A stretch of 61,722 nt of DNA from Flavobacterium macacae (GTDB lineage Bacteria > Bacteroidota > Bacteroidia > Flavobacteriales > Flavobacteriaceae), in contig NZ_RQVR01000016.1 in assembly GCF_003865365.1 (NCBI RefSeq), forward strand, positions 1-61,722, given 5' to 3'. Within the stretch, counting starts at the first letter, position 1. Each line of letters opens with the position of its first letter. The translations under genes were made by a program, and so were the position numbers. The notes beneath the pieces were generated by a model. The model searched no databases and was not told where the DNA came from. It saw only the letters and a list, made by a program, of their open reading frames with translations. This document shows, piece after piece, positions 42,540 to 50,347 of the stretch.

Positions 42540-43153
42540 AGTTTTGATTTAAATGCAATTATTTTTTCTGTATTTTTTAATCCGGGAGCGATTTCAAATT
42601 TGCTGTTGATGTCTATTCCAAGACAATTTTTTGCGTAATCTTTTTTCAAGAATTCTTTCAAATCGGAAACATTTTCCAAACTGATTCCACCGCTTAAAAA
42701 ATATTTTTTTTCTAATTTATAGTTTTCTAAAATGTTCCAGTCAAATGCCATTCCGTTACCACCGTGATTTTTTCCTTTGGTATCAAATAAAAAGTAAGTA
42801 CACGATTCAGAATAATTTTTAAGTATTTTAAAATCAAAGTTTTCATCAATTGAAAATGCTTTAATAATCGGAATTTTATTTTGTAGTTTCAGGCAAAATT
42901 CAGGCGATTCGTTTCCGTGCAATTGAATATAATCCAGCTTGTGAATATCTAATTTAGATGTAATTTCTTCAAAAGTTGCATTCACAAAAACGCCTGCTTT
43001 TTTAATTTTTTCTGGAAGTTCTGGAATTTTTCCTTCGAAATTTCTGGATGAATTTTCATAAAAAATAAATCCTAAAAGGTCAGGTTCCAGTTGGCTTATT
43101 TCCAAAATGTTTTCTAGAAATTTCATTCCGCAGATTTTTAATTTCAAGTCCAT
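42536..43153 (-). CDS. trpF: Phosphoribosylanthranilate isomerase
   Basis: The protein has 205 residues. The TIM barrel starts LKICGMKF (the CGM motif, with the catalytic Cys), with [23 protein letters not shown] (catalytic Asp) and [11 protein letters not shown] for the phosphate site. It converts PRA to CdRP. It is a separate gene, not fused to trpC as in E. coli. Spacing to trpC is 2 bp. Confidence 0.95.
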   Translation of the reverse strand: MDLKLKICGMKFLENILEISQLEPDLLGFIFYENSSRNFEGKIPELPEKIKKAGVFVNATFEEITSKLDIHKLDYIQLHGNESPEFCLKLQNKIPIIKAFSIDENFDFKILKNYSESCTYFLFDTKGKNHGGNGMAFDWNILENYKLEKKYFLSGGISLENVSDLKEFLKKDYAKNCLGIDINSKFEIAPGLKNTEKIIAFKSKL

Positions 43154-43155
43154 AA

Positions 43156-43947
43156 TTAGTACTTTTTCGAATCCATTTCAGCGATAAAATTTTCTAAAGT
43201 TTGCCCTGGATTTTCAGTTTTCATAAAGGTTTCCCCAATTAAAAATCCATTGAAACCATATTTTTTTAATTCTAAAATATCGTTTGGAGCATCAATGCCA
43301 CTTTCTGAAATTTTCACAAATTCATTTGGAATTTTGTCTGCTAAATCAAAGCTATTTTTCAAGCTGGTTTCAAAGCTTTTTAGATTTCGATTATTCACTC
43401 CAATCAAATCCAGACTTGGCATTATTGCTTTTTCTAATTCTTCTACATTGTGAATTTCTAATAAAACTTCGAGCGAAAGTGCTTGTGCAAATTCTGACAA
43501 TTGCTTAATTTCAGTTCGAGCCAACACACTTGCGATAAGTAAAATGGCATCGGCTCCGTTTGATTTTGCTTCCAGAATTTGAAACTCGTCCATGACAAAT
43601 TCTTTTCGCAAAAGTGGCGTTTGCACGGATGCTCGAGCCAATTGCAAGTCTTCTAAAGAACCTCCGAAGTATTTTGAATCCGTCAAAACTGAAATTCCAG
43701 AAGCGCCTGCTTTTTCATAGCCTCTTACAACTTCTTCAACTGAAAAACTGCTGTTGATTGTTGCTTTTGAAGGCGATTTTCTTTTATGTTCCGCGATGAT
43801 TCCTGAGGAAGTTTTGATACTTTCAGAAAGCGAAACAGTTCGTCTTCCGAATAAGTCTGAACCTTCTAATTGTTTTACAGAAATAATTGATTTTTTAAGT
43901 TCAATTTCTCGTTTTTTATCGGCTATAATTTTGTCTAAAATGTTCAT
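43156..43947 (-). CDS. trpC: Indole-3-glycerol phosphate synthase
   Basis: The protein has 263 residues. It has AEHKRKSPSKATIN (the catalytic Lys lies in this motif), EEVVRGYEKAGASGISVLTD, LLRKEFVMDEFQ, IGVNNRNLKSF and VKISESGI. It closes the pyrrole ring of indole-glycerol phosphate. Standalone length. It begins 2 bp after the trpD stop. Confidence 0.96.
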   Translation of the reverse strand: MNILDKIIADKKREIELKKSIISVKQLEGSDLFGRRTVSLSESIKTSSGIIAEHKRKSPSKATINSSFSVEEVVRGYEKAGASGISVLTDSKYFGGSLEDLQLARASVQTPLLRKEFVMDEFQILEAKSNGADAILLIASVLARTEIKQLSEFAQALSLEVLLEIHNVEELEKAIMPSLDLIGVNNRNLKSFETSLKNSFDLADKIPNEFVKISESGIDAPNDILELKKYGFNGFLIGETFMKTENPGQTLENFIAEMDSKKY

Positions 43948-43949
43948 AA

Positions 43950-44942
43950 TTATTGGCTTAATTGTTGGAGTTTATTCAGTTTTTCTAGTGCTTTTCCGGT
44001 GAATAGGCTTTCTTTGGCTTTTTCAAATCCGTCCAGAATAGAACAGTTTTCAACCGTTGCAATTGCCAAACCTGCATTTGCCAAAACCACTTGATTTTGA
44101 GCTTCGGTTCCGTTTCCAGAAATGATGTCCAAGAACATTTTTGCGGATTCTTGAGTCGTTGTTCCGCCTTTAATTTCCTCTTGATGTAAAGCAGAAAGAT
44201 GGAAAGTTTTTGAGTTTATAAGTGCTTCAGAATTTTTTGAAATCATCTTGGCGTCGCCAGTCAGCGAAATTTCATCATAACCGTCTAAAGAATGCAGAAT
44301 CGTATAGTTCACATTGGTATTCTGATATAAATAAGCATACATTCGAGCTAATTCCAAACTAAAAACACCTACAATTTGATTCTTCGGAAACGAAGGATTT
44401 ACCATCGGGCCCAGCATATTAAAAAATGTCTTTACGCCTAATTCCTTACGAATCGTTCCTACGTTTTTCATAGCGGGATGAAAAAGAGGCGCGTGAAGTA
44501 TCGAGATGTTGGCTTCGTCTAAACAGCGTTTTAAAAAATCTTGGTCGTTGCTGAATTTTACACCCAAATTCTCCATTACATTACTGGAACCCGAAATAGA
44601 CGAAACGCCATAATTTCCGTGTTTTGCCACTTTTATTCCTGAACCGGCGACCACAAAAGAGGCCAGTGTTGAGATGTTAAAAGTGTCTTTTCCGTCGCCA
44701 CCAGTGCCACATAAATCAATGGTATTGAAATCTGAAAAATCAACAGGAATGCACAATTCTAAAAGTGCTTCGCGAAAGCCAGATAATTCTTCAATAGTAA
44801 TGTTTCGCATCATAAAAATGGTTAAAAATGATGCAATTTGACTGGGATTATAATGTCCTGAAGAAATATTTACCAAGACAGATTTAGCTTCTTCTTTAGA
44901 AAGTGTTTCTTGGTTTATCAGGCGATTTAATATGTTTTTCAT
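43950..44942 (-). CDS. trpD: Anthranilate phosphoribosyltransferase
   Basis: The protein has 330 residues. The PRPP-binding motif GTGGDGKDTFNIST lies near residue 80, then KHGNYGVSSISGSSNVMENLG, HPAMKNVGTIRKELGVKTFFN and a later LDGYDEISLTGD. It is the class in which the glutaminase (TrpG) is separate. The 41-bp gap to trpG is the largest in the operon; I see no hairpin in it. Confidence 0.96.
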   Translation of the reverse strand: MKNILNRLINQETLSKEEAKSVLVNISSGHYNPSQIASFLTIFMMRNITIEELSGFREALLELCIPVDFSDFNTIDLCGTGGDGKDTFNISTLASFVVAGSGIKVAKHGNYGVSSISGSSNVMENLGVKFSNDQDFLKRCLDEANISILHAPLFHPAMKNVGTIRKELGVKTFFNMLGPMVNPSFPKNQIVGVFSLELARMYAYLYQNTNVNYTILHSLDGYDEISLTGDAKMISKNSEALINSKTFHLSALHQEEIKGGTTTQESAKMFLDIISGNGTEAQNQVVLANAGLAIATVENCSILDGFEKAKESLFTGKALEKLNKLQQLSQ

Positions 44943-44983
44943 TCTATTTAATTTTTAAAATTGGATTTAATTTGAGTGGTATT

Positions 44984-45550
44984 TTAACTCTCAAGCCAAT
45001 TCTTTAAAATCGTTTTTCCATGTAGCGTGAGAACGCTTTCGGGATGAAATTGCACTCCTTTTAGGTCTAATTTTTTATGGCGAAGCGACATAATTTGTCC
45101 GTTTTCATCTTTTGAAGTTATTTCTAACTCTTCTGGAAAACCGTCATTTGAAACCACCCAAGAATGGTATCTTCCGACTTCAAATTCTGCGGGAATGTCT
45201 TTAAATAATTCTTCGTCATTGACTTCTTGCTTTACTTTCGTCGCAACACCGTGATAGACTTTTTCTAAATTAATTAGGCTTCCGCCAAAAACTTCTCCGA
45301 TAGCTTGTTGTCCAAGGCAGATTCCCAAAATGCTTTTTGTGGAAGCAAAATGTTTAATTGCCTGTTTTAAAAGTCCGGCTTCATCGGGAATTCCGGGACC
45401 TGGAGAAAGCAATATTTTTTGGAAAGATTCTAATTCTTGCAAGTCAAATTCGTCGTTTCTAAAAACGGTGACTTTTGCTCCTAAATCTTCCAAATAGTGA
45501 ACTAAATTGTAGGTAAAACTGTCGTAATTGTCAATAACTGCTACTTTCAT
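44984..45550 (-). CDS. trpG: Anthranilate synthase component II, glutamine amidotransferase
   Basis: The protein has 188 residues. It is a class-I glutaminase with Cys78 (ILGICLGQQAIG), His169 and Glu171 (VQFHPESV), and the oxyanion loop SPGPGIPDEAG. It supplies ammonia to TrpE. In many bacteria this subunit also serves para-aminobenzoate synthesis (PabA); the position inside the trp operon favours TrpG. The gap to trpE is 12 bp. Confidence 0.95.
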   Translation of the reverse strand: MKVAVIDNYDSFTYNLVHYLEDLGAKVTVFRNDEFDLQELESFQKILLSPGPGIPDEAGLLKQAIKHFASTKSILGICLGQQAIGEVFGGSLINLEKVYHGVATKVKQEVNDEELFKDIPAEFEVGRYHSWVVSNDGFPEELEITSKDENGQIMSLRHKKLDLKGVQFHPESVLTLHGKTILKNWLES

Positions 45551-45562
45551 TTCTGTGTTTTT

Positions 45563-46963
45563 TTAAATATTTTGAGCCAAATCAAGAGCCTTTGTCAGCG
45601 CTCCTAATTTGTTGTAAACTTCTTGCATTTCGCTTTCTTCATTGGAACTTTCCACAATTCCGGCACCAGCTTGATAATGCAGTTGATGGTTTTTTGAAAG
45701 GAAGGTTCGAATCATAATCGCGTGGTTAAAATTACCTTGAAAATCCATAAAACCAATTGCTCCGCCATAAAATTCACGGTTGGTTTTTTCCATTTTTTCA
45801 ATCAGTTGCATTGCTTTGTGTTTTGGCGCACCGCTTAAAGTTCCTGCTGGAAAAGTGCTGGCAACCAACTGCATTGTGTTTGCGGTTTCCTTTAAATTTC
45901 CGGTAACTTTTGAAACTAGATGAATGACGTGCGAAAAAAATTGAACTTCCTTATACTTTTCGACTTGAACATTTGAACAATTTCGGCTCAAATCATTTCT
46001 GGCCAAATCCACCAGCATCACGTGTTCACTGTTTTCTTTTTTATCTTCGGATAATTTTTTAGCTAAAACGGCATCTTGTTCATCGTTTCCGGTTCTTTTG
46101 AAAGTTCCTGCAATCGGATGAATTTCAGCTTTATTTTCTTTTACTACTAATTGTGCTTCGGGTGAAGAACCAAATATTTTGAAATTTCCGTAATCAAAAA
46201 AGAACAGGTAAGGTGAAGGATTGATGCTTCGCAAAGCTCTGTAAACATTGAATTCATCACCTTTAAAATGTTGCGAAAAGCGTCTTGATAAAACCAATTG
46301 AAATACGTCGCCACGATGGCAGTGCTTTTTTGCTAAAGCCACATTTTCCTTGAATTGGTCATCGGTCAAATTTGATTCTGGATTTCCTTCTTTTGAAAAC
46401 GAATAGGATGCAAAGTTTTTGGCGACAAGCAACTTTTCAATTTCCCCTATATTATTGGTTTCATCGATGCTGTGGCAAAAAATATACGCTTCGTTTTTAA
46501 AGTGATTGATGGCGATTATGTTTTGGTATACGGCATAAAAAATATCGGGGATTTCCAGATTTTCTTGTCTTGGACTGATTTCTATTTTTTCAAAATAACG
46601 AACGGCATCATATCCGATGTAACCAAATAATCCGTTGGTAATAAATTTAAAATCAGTCGGTTCTTGCTTAAATTGCCTTGCAAATGCCTGAATTTCTTCG
46701 GGAATATTCGTTTCTGGATTGATTGTAATTTCTTCAGAATTTCCGTCAGGAAAATTTTTTAAAATAGTTTCATTCTGCACTTTAATGGAAGCAATCGGGT
46801 TGCAACAGATGTAGGAAAAGCTATTGTCGCTGGCGTGGTAATCGGAACTTTCAAGCAAAAGACTGTTAGGAAATTGATCTCTAATTTTCAGATAAATACT
46901 GACCGGCGTAACGGTGTCGGCCAAAATCTGCTTGAAATTTGTATGTAATTGATAGGTTTTCAT
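45563..46963 (-). CDS. trpE: Anthranilate synthase component I
   Basis: The protein has 466 residues. The N-terminal domain carries the LLESS element (36-40) that forms the tryptophan feedback site in TrpE proteins. The C-terminal chorismate-binding domain shows FQLVLSRRFSQHF, FGSSPEAQLVVKE, HPIAGTFKRTGNDEQD, LVDLARNDLSRNC, SGAPKHKAMQLIE and YYGGAIG-like (FYGGAIGFMD) motifs. First enzyme of the pathway. Expression is likely controlled by the leader-peptide attenuator just upstream, in addition to feedback inhibition of the enzyme. Confidence 0.96.
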   Translation of the reverse strand: MKTYQLHTNFKQILADTVTPVSIYLKIRDQFPNSLLLESSDYHASDNSFSYICCNPIASIKVQNETILKNFPDGNSEEITINPETNIPEEIQAFARQFKQEPTDFKFITNGLFGYIGYDAVRYFEKIEISPRQENLEIPDIFYAVYQNIIAINHFKNEAYIFCHSIDETNNIGEIEKLLVAKNFASYSFSKEGNPESNLTDDQFKENVALAKKHCHRGDVFQLVLSRRFSQHFKGDEFNVYRALRSINPSPYLFFFDYGNFKIFGSSPEAQLVVKENKAEIHPIAGTFKRTGNDEQDAVLAKKLSEDKKENSEHVMLVDLARNDLSRNCSNVQVEKYKEVQFFSHVIHLVSKVTGNLKETANTMQLVASTFPAGTLSGAPKHKAMQLIEKMEKTNREFYGGAIGFMDFQGNFNHAIMIRTFLSKNHQLHYQAGAGIVESSNEESEMQEVYNKLGALTKALDLAQNI

Positions 46964-46981
46964 AAGTTGAGTTTAGGGAAT

Positions 46982-47012
46982 AAAAAAAGGCTTGTCGTGA
47001 TTGACAAGCCTT
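46982..47012 (-). terminator. trp attenuator terminator
   Basis: On minus, AAGGCTTGTC (47012-47003) pairs perfectly with GACAAGCCTT (46996-46987) around a 6-nt loop, followed by seven Ts (46988-46982), 18 bases before the trpE start. No complete gene precedes it on minus except the leader peptide, so it must act as a regulated terminator in the trp leader. Confidence 0.9.
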
Positions 47013-47070
47013 ATTATATTTTGATTTTAAAATACAGATAGAAGGATTCGCTCACGAAGTCTGACGTAAG
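46996..47070 (-). promoter_or_regulatory. trp attenuator: pause hairpin and antiterminator segments
   Basis: In minus RNA order: segment 1 CTTACG (47070-47065) lies just after the Trp codons. Segment 2 CGTGAG plus AATCCTT (47056-47042) follows, then segment 3 AAGGCTT...TCACG (47012-46996). Segments 1 and 2 pair through CTTACG/CGTGAG (6 bp with a T-G pair) as the pause hairpin. Segments 2 and 3 pair through CGTGA/TCACG and AATCCTT/AAGGCTT (one mismatch) as antiterminator. This would break the 3:4 terminator. All pairings were drawn by eye without energy calculation. Confidence 0.75.
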
Positions 47071-47108
47071 TTTTTCCACCACCAAGTATTGTTTAAAATT
47101 GTGTTCAT
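47052..47108 (-). CDS. trpL: trp operon leader peptide with Trp-Trp-Trp
   Basis: The peptide has 18 residues, MNTILNNTWWWKNLRQTS, with three consecutive TGG codons at 47084-47076 and a TGA stop at 47054-47052. The ATG at 47108 lies about 18 bp after an exact -7 box. A ribosome stalled on the Trp codons when charged tRNA-Trp is scarce would cover segment 1 of the leader RNA and allow the antiterminator; free translation would allow the terminator. Three Trp in 18 residues directly before trpE is very unlikely by chance. The frame stays open upstream to 47273, but that part precedes the promoter. Confidence 0.88.
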   Translation of the reverse strand: MNTILNNTWWWKNLRQTS

Positions 47109-47125
47109 CTGTAATAATGTTGAAG

Positions 47126-47133
47126 CAAATGTA
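47126..47133 (-). promoter_or_regulatory. -7 box TACATTTG of the trp operon
   Basis: This is an exact TAnnTTTG on minus, 17 bp before the leader-peptide ATG. Predicted start of transcription is near 47119, giving an attenuated leader transcript of about 140 nt. The -33 position reads TTAT, so that element is weak. Confidence 0.7.
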
Positions 47134-47283
47134 TAAATGTTTTTTTTGATAAAATTAATTTGCAATGTTTTTTTTGAAAAATTTAAGATTTGTGTTATTG
47201 ACGTTAAAGGTTGGTTAATAGTTTTAGAAAACTCGTTTTTTGGTTTTAAATTTATGTAACCAACCGCAAACAAAAAATATTTT

Positions 47284-47973
47284 ATGGAAAGTCAATTACA
47301 CACCATAACGCTAAAGAATTTACAACAAAAAGCCCCAGGTCTTGAAGTAAATGTTTCAACGACTGAGCGCGTAGTGTCTGTTTTGTCAGGATCGTTGATG
47401 CTTTATAATTCATTGAATAAAAAGCCAAAGAACGTACCGAGAGCTTTGTTATCTGCGTTTATGATTTTTCGTGGCGCAACCGGACATTGCCCAGGATATA
47501 AATTGGCTAATAAAACGTTGGAACCGCCAAAAGTTTCAAACATCAATATTCGTTTTTATGTGACTGTAAATAAGTCCCTTCCTTTTGTATATAAACATTG
47601 GCGCAATCTTGCCAATTTGCCTGTGATCATGAAACATCTGGAAAGTGTTGAGATTATTGACGATGAAACTTCAGAATGGAAAGCAACTATTCCTGGTAAA
47701 TTGGGAGTTTATACTTGGAAAGGTGCCATTACCAAAGAGATTGAAAACAGAGAAATTCGCTGGCGTTCTTTTGGAGAATCACTGATACATCACGTTGGAA
47801 AAGTGGAATTTCACGACAACGGAAATTTTGGGACAAAAATGGAAGTTATGATATCCTATCGCGCTCCTTTTGAAGAAGCAGGTGAAATGGTGGGTAAAGT
47901 TTTAAATCCATTTATTGCGAATATGATTGAACAAGATGTCAATCGTTTTAAGGATTTTGTTGAAAATAGCTAA
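47284..47973 (+). CDS. SRPBCC-domain protein with N-terminal DUF2892-like region
   Basis: The protein has 229 residues. Residues about 22-78 resemble DUF2892/YgaP-type inner-membrane regions (STTERVVSVLSGSLMLYNSL, then LLSAFMIFRGATGHCPGYKL) but are only mildly hydrophobic. Residues 85-229 are a START-like SRPBCC fold: VYKHWRNLANLPVIMKHLESVE, KATIPGKLGVYTWKGAITKE and KVEFHDNGNFGTKMEV, ending in a long helix. Known SRPBCC members bind hydrophobic ligands or act as polyketide cyclases; the ligand here is unknown. It is divergent from the trp leader and closed by its own terminator. Confidence 0.83.
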   Translation: MESQLHTITLKNLQQKAPGLEVNVSTTERVVSVLSGSLMLYNSLNKKPKNVPRALLSAFMIFRGATGHCPGYKLANKTLEPPKVSNINIRFYVTVNKSLPFVYKHWRNLANLPVIMKHLESVEIIDDETSEWKATIPGKLGVYTWKGAITKEIENREIRWRSFGESLIHHVGKVEFHDNGNFGTKMEVMISYRAPFEEAGEMVGKVLNPFIANMIEQDVNRFKDFVENS

Positions 47974-47990
47974 TGTATATTTGAAGAAAT

Positions 47991-48026
47991 AAAAAAGCAG
48001 TTCTCGATAAAGAACTGCTTTTTTAT
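47991..48026 (+). terminator. Terminator after the SRPBCC gene
   Basis: AAAAAGCAGTTCT pairs with AGAACTGCTTTTT around CGATAA, with a T-run; usable on both strands, also serving the convergent small gene at 48053. Confidence 0.88.
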
Positions 48027-48052
48027 TGAATATATTTGGATTATTAAGCCGT

Positions 48053-48244
48053 TTATTTGAATTTTTCATTCACATTGCGTTGTTCTCCTTTTGGAATTAG
48101 GTCGCAATAATCAGAAAGTTTTCCTGTCAAACCTTCTGTTCTGCAAAGGATTTTGTCTATTAAATTTAGTTTTCTCACAATCAATGCACTGGCAACTAAG
48201 GCAACCGCTCCCGCAGTTATTCCTAAAACAATTGAATTTTTCAT
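48053..48244 (-). CDS. Small single-pass membrane protein
   Basis: The protein has 63 residues. One hydrophobic helix at about 5-26 (VLGITAGAVALVASALIV) is followed by a short basic stretch and a soluble tail with two Cys (CRTEGLTG, SDYCDLI). The Gly/Ala-rich helix resembles YtxH-type stress proteins, but I cannot assign it to that family. A terminator-like hairpin on the same strand lies about 40 bp upstream of the ATG. Likely a real gene given its location and typical codon use. Confidence 0.55.
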   Translation of the reverse strand: MKNSIVLGITAGAVALVASALIVRKLNLIDKILCRTEGLTGKLSDYCDLIPKGEQRNVNEKFK

Positions 48245-48579
48245 ATTAGTGTGTTTGGTTTTGGTTATATAAAAATCAAAATCTAAAAATCCCCATCATT
48301 TTCACAATGGGGATTTCAAACAAATAATAAACCTCAAAAAACAATACAAACTCAAGAATTCTTGAAATTGGATATATTGAAATTATTATAAGTTGTATTA
48401 AAGATTTTCCAATTCTTATATTTCAAAGTTACCATTAAAACCGTAAAAAGGCCTTACATAATTTTAGTTTTTGATTATATTATTATTCAATTTGAGGAAA
48501 ATTATTTATAAATTATAGCTCAAATTATGTAATAGAAATCTGTTTCTTTATCACAATCTTTATAGAAAAATTTGGTCTT
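48245..48579. other. Gene-free region with -7 box and minus-strand terminator-like hairpin
   Basis: On minus: an exact TAnnTTTG (TAACTTTG) at 48431-48424; then a perfect 14-bp palindrome TCAAGAATTCTTGA (48352-48365); then a hairpin AAATCCCCAT/ATGGGGATTT (48316-48287) followed by a T-rich tail. Together these could be a small RNA of about 130 nt or a regulated leader for the 48053-48244 gene. On plus I see no clear promoter for the 48580 gene. Confidence 0.45.
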
Positions 48580-49023
48580 ATGGAAATCCTAAAAATCATT
48601 TTGGCAACAATCGCTGGAACATCGGTAATGACGGCGTTCAGCTACCTGGCGTCTGAAACATTTAATAAATTGTGGAAAGAGCCAGTGCTTTTAAATTTGG
48701 TTGTTGCAAAAGCAAGCGTTGAATTGACCCCGAGGCGAAAAAGCATATTTGGCTGGTTCATACATTACTTTATTGGTTTGGCTTTTGTGCTTTGCTATGA
48801 ATTCGTTTGGAACAATTTTGACATTGACCCCACTTGGTTTTGCGGATTGATTTTCGGAATTATAAGTGGTTTTATTGGCATTTTTAGCTGGTTTCTCATG
48901 TTTAAGCTTCCGGAAGAAAAACCTAAAATTAAATTTAAACAATACTATCTTCAACTTTTCATAGCACATATCTTTTTCGCTTTGACAGTAATTGCGGTTT
49001 ACAAACTGTTTTCACTATTTTAA
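48580..49023 (+). CDS. Hypothetical four-helix membrane protein
   Basis: The protein has 147 residues with four hydrophobic segments: about 4-26 (ILATIAGTSVMTAFSYLA), 57-77 (FGWFIHYFIGLAFVLCYEF), 86-108 (WFCGLIFGIISGFIGIFSWF) and 126-146. I do not recognise a family. It is 59 bp upstream of the corA-like gene on the same strand and may be co-transcribed. No catalytic motif. Confidence 0.65.
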   Translation: MEILKIILATIAGTSVMTAFSYLASETFNKLWKEPVLLNLVVAKASVELTPRRKSIFGWFIHYFIGLAFVLCYEFVWNNFDIDPTWFCGLIFGIISGFIGIFSWFLMFKLPEEKPKIKFKQYYLQLFIAHIFFALTVIAVYKLFSLF

Positions 49024-49082
49024 AATAATACAATTCTATTTTTTTACATTAAAATTAAGCTTAAATTTATTTTAAAAAAGAT

Positions 49083-49985
49083 ATGGCCATTGAAACCTGC
49101 AAGCTGACCGACACTGAAATTGTTTGGACTGATATTACCAATCCTACGAAAGAGGAATTGGAAAACGTCAGCAAATTGTATGATTTAAATCCATATACTT
49201 TGATGGACAGTTTGGACCCTGACCATCTTCCCAAGTACGAAGAGCATAACAATACGCACTTTTTCATCGTTAGAATTTTACAGCATTCACAGGAACACGA
49301 ACAGACGGTTCGCGAGTTGAGCAGTAAAATTGCTGTTTTTTACAACGATAATTTCATCATCACGATTCACCGTTCCGCACAACCAATAATGAAGGAAATT
49401 AAAAATCATTGTATCAAACTCGGTAAGGTAAAGAGCGCCGCTGGAATGGCGGTTCGAGTAATTTGGGAAACTTTGCATTCTTATGACGCGCCGGCCTTTG
49501 AACTTTCGGACGAAGTCGATTTTTATGAATCAAAAGTGTTTTTAAAGAAAAATATTCCGGCTGATATGATTGAAGGCATCTATTATTTAAAACGAAAATC
49601 TGGACTTTGCAAAAAACTGCTTTTGCTGACCAATGAAGTTATAAATTCAGTGAGAGTTGAAGATCCAGACAAACCTGCTTTGCAAGATGTTCGGGATTTG
49701 CAGGTGAAATTATTGACACTTTATGACCAAGTTCACGAAGACACAAACAATTTGCTGAATATTTACTTATCGCTTTCTGCTAGAAAAACCAATGATGTGA
49801 TGAAGATTTTGACCATTTTCTCGGTCTTTTTTATGCCACTGACTTTCATCGCAGGAATTTACGGAATGAACTTTGAATTTATGCCTGAAGTAACAATGAA
49901 ATATGGTTATCCAGTAACGCTTTTAGCAATGGGAATAATCGTTGTCATTATTTTTGTTTGGTTCAGAAGAAAACGCTGGCTATAA
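49083..49985 (+). CDS. CorA-family divalent cation transporter
   Basis: The protein has 300 residues. The N-terminal cytosolic domain is followed by a long stalk helix region and two membrane helices at about 240-260 and 273-294. The signature YGMNFEFMPE places GMN at 261-263 at the pore mouth. The periplasmic loop is acidic, and the C-terminus is basic (FRRKRWL). It is expected to import Mg2+ (or Co2+) as a pentamer. It is convergent with the hydrophilic gene at 50039. Confidence 0.92.
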   Translation: MAIETCKLTDTEIVWTDITNPTKEELENVSKLYDLNPYTLMDSLDPDHLPKYEEHNNTHFFIVRILQHSQEHEQTVRELSSKIAVFYNDNFIITIHRSAQPIMKEIKNHCIKLGKVKSAAGMAVRVIWETLHSYDAPAFELSDEVDFYESKVFLKKNIPADMIEGIYYLKRKSGLCKKLLLLTNEVINSVRVEDPDKPALQDVRDLQVKLLTLYDQVHEDTNNLLNIYLSLSARKTNDVMKILTIFSVFFMPLTFIAGIYGMNFEFMPEVTMKYGYPVTLLAMGIIVVIIFVWFRRKRWL

Positions 49986-50038
49986 AAAAAATGGACATTT
50001 TCCCATCCACTTTGTGATAAAACAAACTCTAAATTATT

Positions 50039-50254
50039 TTACGGAATTCCCACGGTTTCGTCGCCTTGAGATTGGTCTTTTTTAGTTTTTTCTTTTAAAT
50101 CCGTTTCTTTTTCAGGCATTTTTGCGCCTTCACTTTTTTTATAATCTTCATCGTCGTCCAGCTTTTCTCTTGGAATATCATTAACGTGAATGTATTTTTT
50201 TTCAGTAGATTTTCCAGACTCTCTGTTCTCCATTTCTTTATTTTCTTTGTCCAT
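50039..50254 (-). CDS. Hydrophilic, probably disordered small protein
   Basis: The protein has 71 residues, mostly K, E, D, N, S and Q, with only one small cluster of hydrophobic residues (KKYIHVNDIPREKL). No signal or membrane segment. I do not recognise a family. The composition is that of hydrophilin/stress-type proteins; a role in desiccation or osmotic stress is only a guess. Coding status is supported by neighbour-like codon use and by lying between other genes, but not by homology. Confidence 0.5.
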   Translation of the reverse strand: MDKENKEMENRESGKSTEKKYIHVNDIPREKLDDDEDYKKSEGAKMPEKETDLKEKTKKDQSQGDETVGIP

Positions 50255-50347
50255 CGCTTTTGTTTTTGAGTTATCTAAACATATTTAAAGTTAGTGAAAC
50301 AAAACAAAAATGCATTATAAAATTCAATTGAAAACTTGCAAAATTGA

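Noticed and set aside
47109..47273. Upstream extension of the trp leader reading frame
   Set aside because: It precedes the -7 box and predicted transcription start; only the last 18 codons are on the leader RNA.
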